Shown here piece after piece: positions 51,426 to 60,104 of a stretch of 64,000 nucleotides of DNA. Location of the stretch: NCBI RefSeq assembly GCF_037126465.1, contig NC_088201.1:226430016-226494015 (forward strand). The letters are read 5' to 3'. Source of the stretch: Ornithodoros turicata (taxonomy: Eukaryota; Arthropoda; Arachnida; Ixodida; Argasidae). A model generated the notes under the pieces. The model saw only the letters and a list, made by a program, of their open reading frames with translations. It was not told the origin of the DNA and did no database searches. Position 1 is the stretch's first letter. Every line of letters starts with the position of its first letter. A program made the translations under genes and the position numbers.

Positions 51426-53686
51426 CAGATGTCCTCTGGGGACTTCAAGTGATCTGAGATGACTTCAGATGTCTTCATGCGACTTCAGTTGGCTCCAGAT
51501 GTCTTCAGGTGATTTCAAGAGACTTGAGACATCTTCCTGTGGCTGCATGTGACTTCAGGTAACTGCTGATGTCTTCAGATGGCTCCAAATGTCTTCGGGT
51601 GGCTTCAGATGACCTCAGACGTCTTAGGCGACTGGAGGTGGCACCTGACCTCTTCAGGTGAGTTCAGTACCTTTAGGTGACTCTTCACATTTTCAGGTGA
51701 CTTCGAGTGATTTGAGGTGAACACAGACGTCCTCAGATGACTACTGGTAGCTTGAGACGTTTTCGGGCGGTTTCACGTGACTCCAGACACGTTCAGGCGA
51801 CTCCATCTGCGACTTCAAGTAACTTTAAGTGACCCCTGACATCTTCAGGTAGCTTTACGCGACTTTAGGCGATTCCAGGTGACAGCAGATGCCTTGAGGC
51901 GATTTCAAGCGACTTCAGGTGATCTGACACGTTTTCAGTCATCTTCAAATAGCTCTAGAAGTCTTCAGGTGACTTCAGATGACTGCAGACGTCTTCGGGT
52001 GACTCCAGGTGTCTTGAAGTGACCTCAGACGTCTTGCGAACACTTGTGATGGCTCCACCTGTCGTCAGATGACTTCCACAGGCTTCAGACGTCTTCAGGT
52101 GGCTCTAGGTGACATTGAATGTCTTCAGGTATTTTCAGGTGACTACCGACGTCTCCAGATGACTTCACATTTCCTCTGGGGACTTCAAGTGATCTGAGAT
52201 GACTTCAGATGTCTTCAGGCGACTTCAGTTGACTCCAGATGTCTTCAGGCGACTTCAGTTGGCTCCAGATGTCTTCAGGTGATTTCAAGAGACTTGGGAC
52301 GTCTTGCTGTGGCTGCATGTGACTTCAGGTAACTGCTGATGTCTTCAGATGGCTCCAAATGTTTTCGGGTGGCTTCGGATGACCTCAGACGTCTTTGGCG
52401 ACTGGAGGTGGCACCTGACCTCTTCAGGTGAGTTCAGCACCTTTAGGTGACTCTTCACGTGTTCAGGTGACTTCAAGTGACTTCAGGTGAACACAGACGT
52501 CCTCAGATGACTACTGGTAGCTTGAGACGCTTTCAGGCGGTTTCACGTGACTCCAGACACGTTCAGGCGACTCCAGTTGTGACTTCAAGTAACTTTAGGT
52601 GAACCCTGACATCTTCAGGTAGGTTTACGCGACTTTAGGAGACTTCAGGTGACAGCAGATGCCTTGAGGTGATTTCAAGTGACTTCAGGTGATCTGAGAC
52701 GTTTTCCGTCGTCTTCAAATGGCTCTAGAAGTCTTCAGGTGACTTCAGATGACTGCGGACGTCTTCAGGTGACTCCAGGTGTCTTGAAGTGACCGCAAGT
52801 GACTTCAGGTGACCTCAGACGTCTTGTGAACACTTGTGATGGCTCCACACGTCCTCAGATGACTTGCACAGGCTTCAGACGTCTTCAGGTGGCTCTAGGT
52901 GACATTGGATGTCTTCAGGTAACTTCAGGTGACTACCGACGTCTCCAGATGACTCCAGATGTCTTCTGGTGACTTCAAGTGATTTGAGATGACTTCAGAC
53001 GTCTTCAGGCGACTTCAGTTGGCTCCAGATCTCTTCAGGTGATTTCAAGAGACTTCGGACGTCTTCATGTGGCTGCAGGTGACTTCAGGTAACTGCTGAT
53101 GTCTTCATATGGCTCCAAATGTCTTCGGGTGACCTCAGACGTCTTCAGGCGACTGGAGGTGGCACCTGACCTCTTTAGGTGAGTTCAGTACCTTTAGGTG
53201 ACTCTTCACATTTTCAGGTGACTTCAAGTGACTCAGGTGAACACAGACGTTCTCACGTAACTACTGGTAGCTTGAGACGTTTTCAGGCGATTTCATGTGA
53301 CTCCAGACACGTTCAGGCGACTCCAGCTGTGACTTCAAGTACCTTTCGGTGACCCCCCACATGTTCAGGTAGCTTTACGCGACTTTAGGCGACTTTAGGT
53401 GACAGCAGATGCCTTGGGGTGATTTCAAGTGACTTCAGGTGACCTGAGACGTTTTCAGCCGACTTCAACTGGCTCTAGAAGTCTTCAGGTGACTTAAGAT
53501 GACTGCCGACGTATTCAGATGACTCCGGGTGTCTTGAAGTGACCGCAAGTGACTTCAGGTGACCTCAGACGTCTTCTGAACACTTGTGATGGCTCCAGAC
53601 GCCCTCACATGACCTCAACAGGTTTCAGACGTCTTCGGGTGACTTTACATGACACTGGATATCTTCAGGTAACTTGAGGTGACTTC
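51426..53686 (+). repeat. satellite array, forward, right end
   Basis: Monomers become progressively more diverged towards 53686, as expected at the edge of an array homogenised by unequal exchange. The last monomer shares private variants with the inverted left end (9456-9803). The array stops exactly where the LTR at 53687 begins. Confidence 0.9.
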
Positions 53687-53888
53687 TGTTGGTAGCCACG
53701 TTTGCAACGCTGTATATATTGTACATAACATCGTTTTCTATGGGGAAATAAAACCGAGCTGCAGGTGCGGCAGCGCGATCTTTTTTGCACCGCTAAGCGA
53801 CGATGTGGACGTGGTTGTTCTGCACTCTCGCGTGTTGGAATGCCAGGGCACCAGCTGCGGTAGACCGAAACAAAGGTACAGCTCAACG
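53687..53888 (+). repeat. 5' LTR of Copia A
   Basis: 202 bp starting TGTTGG, with AATAAA at 53747-53752. The last base is G where the 3' LTR and the fragment at 9392 have A. Confidence 0.9.
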
Positions 53889-53978
53889 TAGGTTATGGGC
53901 CCAGGAAGCTCTCGTTTCGGACCTGTCCAGGAAGGAGGGCCTCTTTGTTGAAGAGAACGTGAGAAGTCGCCGTCAGAA

Positions 53979-54737
53979 ATGTCGTCAGAGGGTATGGCGG
54001 CTCCAGTGCAGACCTTCACGACCTTCACCGAGAAGTTCGACGGCGCAAACTATCCGACGTGGAAGTTCAAAATGACCTCGTTCTTGAAGGCGCGTGGACT
54101 TTGGACGGTCATTCAAGACAACTCACCGTAAGCAACAGAAGCGAGAGCCCTTTGGGACAAGCTGGACACAGAAGCTCGCAGCACAATTGTGCAGACTCTG
54201 TCAAGTTCTCAGACAGCATATGTCATCAACCAGGCTACAGCCAAGGGCGTTTGGACAAGGCTAGAGGAGGTCAGTCAAGGACGATTCCTGGAGAGAAGGC
54301 TTACATTGAGGCGCAAACTCAACGGATTGAAGTGGGAAGCTGGAGAGACTGCCACTCAGTATATGCATCGGCTGGAGTCTACAGCCGAGGAATTGCGCAC
54401 CCTGGGAGGCACTTTGGAAGATGCTGAAATTGCTTCCAATGCCCTGCAAGGCTTGCCGCGGCCGTACCATAGAGTGGCAAGAAGTTTCGACGCCTTCCCT
54501 ATGTCGGGTATTACCCCGGAAAGGGTGAAGTATGCCCTGCTGCAGGAAGAGGCGCGCCATAGAACTTCGGCGCAAGATGCGGCATGCAAAGCCAGACTTT
54601 CTCCGAACAAGCCGCTGGACCGGAAAGGACGCTTCTTCAACTGCTATCAATGCGGAAAACCAGGACACATAGCTCGGGACTGCTATTCCAAGAGGGCCCA
54701 TAGGAATTTTGCCGGAAGCAGCGGAGGAAACAGATAG
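53979..54737 (+). pseudogene. Copia A gag
   Basis: ATG at 53979 (MSSEGMAAPVQTF). Codon 51 is TAA (54129-54131), where the sister fragment at 9301-8962 has GAA. The frame then runs to a TAG at 54735-54737, giving 252 residues in all. A zinc knuckle CYQCGKPGHIARDC lies near 54640-54680. The protein would form the particle and bind element RNA. Pol follows in a different frame, so either a frameshift or decay separates them. Confidence 0.9.
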
Positions 54738-54843
54738 CGACAGCGGGACCTGAGGCAAGAAGGGCCGAAGCAAGGAGCGAGGTTCGCGCAATCAACTCAG
54801 ACCCCTCAGATCACAGAAGAGCCCCTTCGCCTTCAGCGCAGAC

Positions 54844-56415
54844 ATGGATAGCATGGTGAAGACAGAGATTGACTGGTCCACTGATTCCGGCGCAAGTACC
54901 CATATGACCGGAAGAAGAGATCTTCTGAGCAACTTCAAGGCGGAGGCTCCGAAGAAGGTGACGCTTACAGACGGGAAGACCATGGAGTCTTGCGGAACCG
55001 GGACCGTGACCTTTAAGGTTCAGAAAGGAAACGTCCTGAACATGTTCACTGCCGATGCAATGTTGCACGTCCCCGGAATGGCGGACAATCTACTCTCGAT
55101 ACCGAAACTGACTGGCAGTGGCGTAGTGGTAACCTTCAGCGACGATAATTGTACTGCGTACAAGGGGAGCAAGTTTGTGTTCTCAGGCTTCAAGGAAGGA
55201 GGGATCAACCGACTGCATGCGGACGTTGATGTCCCTGCCGTTTCAGAGAATGTGAAGAGCGACGATTTTATGCTTTGGCATCGACGCCTGTGCCACGTTA
55301 ACTTCGACTCGCTGGCTGAAATGGGTAAGAAGGGCAGCGTTCAAGGCATGCCAGTTCTGCGAGGTGGACCTCACGCCTGCCAGTTCTGCATCGTAGCAAA
55401 ACAAACCAGAGCACCATTCCGGTCGTCAGGAGCCGTGCCAACGGATTGTACACTGAAATTGTTGCACGCCGACTTGTGTGGGTCGTTCCCTGTACCATCC
55501 ATCGGTGGAAGCAAGTACATCCTTGTCACTGTTGACGACGCCAGCAGGAGGGCAGCAGTCTACTTCCTGAAGCACAAGGACGAGACTGGAGACAAGATGG
55601 CACTTTTCATACGAGAAGCAGAAACACAGACGGGCAATACAGTCAATCGGGTCCGTACCGACAATGGCGGAGAATTTCTAGGTAGAGAACTCCAAAGATT
55701 CCTCGAAAGAAAGGGAATCATCCACGAATGGACTATCCGGTATTCGCCAGCACAGAATGCAGTGACAGAACGCATGAACAGAAATCTTGTGGATACAGCA
55801 AGATCACTGTTAATTGAATCGCGGTTGCCCCCCGAGTTTGGCGGAGAGGCACTTAACTCTGCGGCGTACGTCCGTAACCGATGCAGCAAAAGAATTCTCA
55901 ACCGGAGGATTCCCGAAGAAATCTACACACGGAGGCGCCAGTCTGTGGGCTATTTCAGAACTTTCGAATGCTTGGCGTACATGGCGACGACCACTGAGGG
56001 ATTTCGCAAGAAGTTGGACAGAAGAAGCGGACCTGCCATTTTCTTGGGGTATTGCGACAAGGGAAAGGTGTACCGTCTGTACAGCCCTGAAAAGCAACGA
56101 GTGGTGTTGAGCAGGGACGCCTACTCAATGTGGAAAACTACGTGGGACAGTACTACGAAGAACTTTAGTACCGCAACTACGATTCACAAAAGCCAACTAT
56201 CAGAAACCATGACGATCATGAGGACGTCGTTACTGTCTACGAAGATGTGCGTTCAGAGGGCAGCACCGAAGACGCTGGTTGCGGCGGTGAGGATCTGCAC
56301 AGGGGCGACGGCTTGGGCTATGATCGAGCCCAACAAGAACACAACGAGGATCACGGACTCCGCAGATCAGCAAGGATCAGCAGGCCACCCCGACGCCTAC
56401 AGATCGACTCAATGA
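54844..56415 (+). pseudogene. Copia A protease-integrase part of pol
   Basis: 523 residues. Protease DSGAS near 54885; GAG-pre-integrase with LWHRRLCHVN and CQFCIVAK near 55275-55400; integrase with the D of LHADLCG, D of RTDNGGEF and E of VTERMNRN. After IFLGYCDKGKVYRLYSPE (about 56035-56090) the frame drifts into unrelated residues. The continuation near 56360-56440, including RRSARISRPPRRLQ, is in another frame. The expected RT core, with its YVDD, is absent. Confidence 0.9.
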
Positions 56416-56459
56416 AACGCAGTTACTGCGAAATGGCGGAGGTGGAGTTCAAGGACCCG

Positions 56460-56660
56460 CTGTGCTGTGCTGTCTGAGGTTTTCCCTGGGTTTTCCGAAG
56501 ACTTTCCAGACGAATATCGGCACAGTTCGGCCTGAAGGTGGCCCAGGACGCATACTAACCCCGTCCCCCACTCCTTCCTGCTGTCCTCTCTCCATCTGTC
56601 CACATCTGTACGCCGCTCATAGCCACAGTTGCTTCGCGGTGCTAACACGGAATCAAAAAA
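56460..56660 (+). mobile_element. SINE body fragment at the RT deletion of Copia A
   Basis: About 200 bp starting CTGTGCTGTGCTGTC and ending AATCAAAAAA, with a pyrimidine-rich middle. It is unrelated to Copia and sits exactly where about 0.9 kb of RT coding sequence is missing. Its first ~95 bp resemble, on the opposite strand, the SINE at 58270-58570 (shared GCTGTGCTGTC and GGCCCAG-ACGCA). The tRNA-like head is missing here. Confidence 0.65.
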
Positions 56661-57300
56661 TCGTCCCAGGGACTCGCCCAGACATTGCTTTCGCTACCCA
56701 TTTTTTGAACCAATACAATACCACTTCAATCACCAACACACAATCTTCCAATCACAATCACACTCTGGAAGATGGCGAAAGGGGTGATACGGTACCTACA
56801 GGGCACAAAGGACGCCGGGATTACGCATCGGGCATGTGGCGAACCTGTCGTCGGACATTGCGACGCAAGCTGGAACGAGTCAGGAACGGGCCATTCACGG
56901 AGTGGATACGTCTTTACGCTGTCGAAGGGAGCCGTAAGTTAGAGATCGAGCAAGCAGCATTTGGTCGCGCTCTCAACGTGCGAGGCTGAGTACATCGCTG
57001 CTACTGAGGCAATCAAGGAAGGCACATGGCTACAGATGCTACTTGATGAACTTGGATTCAACAAATACGGCACTAAATGATTGGAAATTAGGAGTGACAA
57101 CCAGTCAGCGGTATGCCTAATGGAAAATCCTGTGAAGCACCAGCGTTCAAAACATATTAACCTTAAATATCTCTTTGCGAGACGAGAAGTAGAGAACGGG
57201 AAATTCGTTATGACGTACCTCCGAACAGACCGAATGACAGCAGACTACCTGACTAAGGCGGTTGGCGGCGTGAAGAATCTGGTGTGTGCAACCAGATGCG
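56661..57300 (+). pseudogene. Copia A RNase H remnant
   Basis: Pieces in several frames: GTRPDIAFATHFLNQYN (about 56670), CDASWNE and SRSGYVFT (about 56860-56920), STCEAEYIA (about 56980), and 57081-57290 with SDNQSAVCLMENP, HINLKYLFARREVEN and ADYLTKA. These match the end of the family-B RT-RNase H frame in order. A TGA at 57078-57080 and several frame changes break it. Confidence 0.88.
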
Positions 57301-57396
57301 GGTTACAGCTTAGACAGTCCCGTCGAACCTTGAGACCGACGGAAATGGCGACTAGTCTGGCTGCAATACGCCTGCTTACCTACGTGAAGCGGGGGG

Positions 57397-57600
57397 TGTT
57401 GGTAGCCACGTTGGCAACCCTGTATGTATTGTACATAACTTCGTTTACTATTGGGGAAATAAAACCGAGCTGCAGGTGCGGCAGCGCGATCCTTTTTGGC
57501 ACCGCTAAGCGACGAAGTGGACATGCGTGTTCTGCACTCTCGCGTGTTGGAATGCCAGGGCACCAGCTGCGGTAGACCAAAGCAAAGGTACAGCTCAACA
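57397..57600 (+). repeat. 3' LTR of Copia A
   Basis: 204 bp, TGTTGG...CAACA, directly preceded by a G-rich polypurine tract. It contains AATAAA like its partner. Confidence 0.9.
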
Positions 57601-57885
57601 ATACTTTTGGCAAATTTGCTTTACTGTTTACTGTGTTAAGAATACTAAATTTTACTCCAACGATCACCGTCAACGCAAATTGGGATCTGGCGACTGCGAC
57701 GTATCATTAGTGCCTGCTATACAAGTTTGCGTGGAAGCGTCAACAATCAAAGTGGTCGCCTGTCCGGCTCCTTAACGATATACGACGATGACGACGACGA
57801 TTGAGTTTTCGAAATGAAATAAATGTGGTGTCGGTGACGTGGTCTGGCTCAAGCTATCCCCTCTACTTTCTTTTTTTTTTTTTTG
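57601..57885. other. non-coding DNA right of Copia A
   Basis: No gene. It holds a short ACGACGATGACGACGACG run near 57783 and a T17-type tract near 57872-57888. Confidence 0.4.
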
Positions 57886-57892
57886 CTGGGAT

Positions 57893-58090
57893 GACCCCTG
57901 TGCCTGATGTCCTTAGGTATCATGGAACGTTTGCGGGAACCCCAGGTGCAGGAAAAAAAGTTGTACTCCTTGGCGTACTGCCAAACGCGAACGAAATGCG
58001 ATGCAATAATAACAGACGTAGGCCGCGACTCCATTTCGAATGCAGAAGATACACACTGTCGTGTGTTTTAGCAGATGAGCAGCATTCTAC
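57893..58090 (+). pseudogene. adenylate-kinase-6-like P-loop relic
   Basis: PDVL followed by AGTPGAGK gives a Walker A loop of the GTPGxGK type seen at the start of adenylate kinase 6 (a nuclear nucleoside monophosphate kinase). After a frame change the next stretch (LAYCQTRTKCDAIITDVGRD) resembles the family's segment ending in a VGD motif. A later stretch in the first frame (FECRRYTLSCVLADEQ) resembles the region with C..LDED. No single frame covers all of this, so it would be a decayed copy. The likeness is short and read by eye, and a chance P-loop is possible. Confidence 0.4.
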
Positions 58091-58269
58091 TTAAAAGGTA
58101 CGGTAAAGGAAGCTGTAATATCAAAGGGCCACAAGGTTGTGCAAGTCACTTCACTCGGACGATTCTTGTTCTTCCGCGTGGTTCTAAATTCCGGTAACCC
58201 AGCGTATAGGTTTGTGAATTCTGTGATAGGAGATGTTGTCCATCCAGCGTACGCTATAGAGCTTGGTTC

Positions 58270-58570
58270 ACACTGCTGCGTTTCATCGCGTGCAGGCACA
58301 TGCGTACGTATACGTACGACAGAAACGATCAGCTGGTGGTGGTGATTGTGAAAGGGCTCGCCGTTGTTGGCCCCACAGAGGTTGGAAACGTCACGGCTGA
58401 CTACCGTGGCAATGTGCGTTCTGGGCCGACTTCTAAGGGAAATACACTGACATATGTCCGGAAGCGTCTCAAGAAAACACACGAACAACCACCGACAGCA
58501 CAGCCGGCACCAGGTTTCGAGCCCGGGAACTTCACATACATCCGTGGTGCCGCAACTCTCACCCAACGCG
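58270..58570 (-). mobile_element. tRNA-derived SINE, old copy
   Basis: On the - strand a head region contains GGCTCGAAACC (complement at about 58513-58523), close to the RNA polymerase III B box GGTTCGANNCC, with a weak A-box-like stretch some 35-40 bp upstream. The body then begins GTGCCGGCTGTGCTGTC and stays alignable to the fragment at 56460 for about 95 bp before the two diverge. The 3' end is unclear. Confidence 0.55.
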
Positions 58571-58599
58571 TGCCTTTCATGAAGTGTTATGGTGTCAAG

Positions 58600-59057
58600 C
58601 TTGATGTCCACGTTTTAGTTCGGCGTATCGCAAATTCCAGCTAGTTTGGGCGTAACTAAATTGTTAATGTGTAATTAATCCTGAATATTTCTTTCTTGCT
58701 ACCTCCATGCACTCCATGTTTGCTGCGGTCATGTTGAAATATGTCACATAAAGGGACAGCGACGGCTGGGAAGACAATCTGCCTCAAGCGGTAACGCCAC
58801 TGCGCTGTAAAAGCCGCATCGAGGCGCATTCGATGAACTAATGCGGCATCTCGTAAAGAGGTATGTCGAGGCATGCGGAAAGCAAGCGCTGGATCAACTC
58901 TGCTCAGCATGGCTGGGGGCAGAATGTCAGCGGTCTTTTGGCGGGAAGTCAGAGAAGACACAAGGCGCCGAACCTGGATGATTCGCTGGGATGCCCAGCA
59001 GCTGAATGGCTAGAAAAAAATGCGTCAAGTTGCGCGTGCTCTGCCTCAGGTTCGTCC
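58600..59057 (-). pseudogene. possible downstream remains of the BED-finger transposase
   Basis: Continues on the - strand from the BED finger with broken frames. A Ser/Glu/Asp-rich linker and a stretch rich in Arg and Leu around 58740-58880 could be decayed hAT-type sequence, but no catalytic residue is identifiable. Confidence 0.25.
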
Positions 59058-59276
59058 TCATCCATACTTGCAACAACCCCACTCTGCGTGCAAGTGCCGT
59101 CGATGATTGACAACGACATGCTTCTTCCTTAGATGTCGCCGAAGATTTGTTGTGTTCCAACCCTTGTGAGAGATCAAAGAAGAGCAGAGGTTGCAATTTG
59201 CATGTGTCTCCGTGTTTTGCGTGAAATGAGTCCACATGAAACTCCTGTTTCGCCGGAGGTAATCTAGCGGAGACAT
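59058..59276 (-). pseudogene. BED-type zinc finger, hAT/ZBED-like transposase N-terminus
   Basis: 72-residue open stretch with SFMWTHFTQ, then CNLCSSLISHKGW, then NLRRHLRKKH. The aromatic pair (W..F), CX2C, and NL..HL followed by HX4H are the BED finger of hAT transposases and domesticated ZBED proteins, which bind DNA. The frame ends shortly after the finger. It is probably a transposon relic; an exon of a host ZBED gene is the alternative. Confidence 0.6.
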
Positions 59277-60083
59277 AACTGGTCGTAGCCCACAGTGGCG
59301 AGCAGGGGTTGCGTTGCACTATACCCAGCAGTAAGGCGTAGCACTATCCAGCGTGCGTAACTGGAGATACCACTCGCACACGTACTCGTAAGAGTCCGCA
59401 ACGCTTTGGCTGCACAGGTGAAGACGGAGGGGTGTATAGTAGCCGCGAAGAAGAGTTAGAGGTGTGTGAGTACGGTACACCAAACCGGCGCAGGCTAAGT
59501 CACACAACTCGACTCAAACTCGAAATACATTTGTTGCACCCAACTGGTATGGCAAAAAGGGATCAAAAGGTGAACACGGAAGTAGAAACTTACAAGCCAC
59601 CCAAGCAGTGATGTCATTCGGGAAACCAATAATTGATTGCAACTGGCCAGCTATGAACACCTCTGAAGATTACCCTGCCGCCTGGCTGCACGCTTTAGCA
59701 GGAATATTGGTATCATTAAACAAGAAAACATATAACTGGTATCCACACTGAACTGCATACAGTATCCGGCATGTGTGACACACCAAAGCCACGGGCTTAA
59801 AAAACAAAAGAAAAGAGATGAAGTAAAAGGAGAGAAATGCAGCAGTCTGTGTACATTTGGTACCAATTATACAGACACGTACTTTGTTTTGTCTTTTTGT
59901 ACACTGCGTGAAGTATAGCGGCCCGTGGACGACGAGGACGTCCCTCTGCTGCCGCGCGCCACTGCGCCTGACAGCCAGTTCTGCCGGCACTGTTCTAGCG
60001 TAAGGCCACTACGGTCTGCACACTGGGACATTCCATCAACATCGGCCGGGACTCGTGTAGAGGAGGACCATCGACCTCTAACA
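59277..60083. other. non-coding DNA, possibly including an LTR
   Basis: No gene supported. The part just before 60083 ends in TCTAACA followed by a primer-site-like sequence, so some of 59860-60083 could be a decayed LTR. No second copy of it is present in the window to prove that. Confidence 0.3.
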
Positions 60084-60104
60084 TTTGGTGACCCGGACGA
60101 GAAC
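60084..60104 (+). other. candidate primer-binding site of a BEL/Pao-type LTR element
   Basis: TTTGGTGACCCGGACGAGAA follows an ACA end. BEL/Pao elements of arthropods commonly show TGGTGACCC.GACGTGA after the 5' LTR. Only the leader seems to remain; no gag-pol follows. Confidence 0.35.

Larger units (their letters stand above)
53687..57600 (+). mobile_element. Copia-type LTR retrotransposon, family A, with RT deleted
   Basis: 5' LTR 53687-53888, primer-binding site GGTTATGGGCCCAG 53891-53904, gag, protease-integrase, SINE-filled deletion, RNase H remnant, polypurine GAAGCGGGGGG and 3' LTR 57397-57600. The two LTRs are clearly related but diverged. The bases next to them do not match (ACTTC left, ATACT right), so no target-site duplication survives. 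Left of it is satellite and right of it is non-satellite DNA. This suggests that the element's flanks were rearranged, or that it marks a recombination border. Confidence 0.93.

Noticed and set aside
13111..53686. CRISPR-like spacing of short repeats
   Set aside because: The words are contiguous and degenerate, with no unique spacers and no cas genes. The genome is eukaryotic.
54261..54791. 176-codon - strand frame
   Set aside because: It is the complement of the Copia A gag coding strand, with no domain of its own.
57872..57888. T-run as the poly(A) tail of a - strand retrogene
   Set aside because: No coding or LINE/SINE sequence ends there on the - strand.
58087..58611. 174-codon - strand frame
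   Set aside because: It crosses the SINE and unrelated flank; no domain, and best explained as chance openness.
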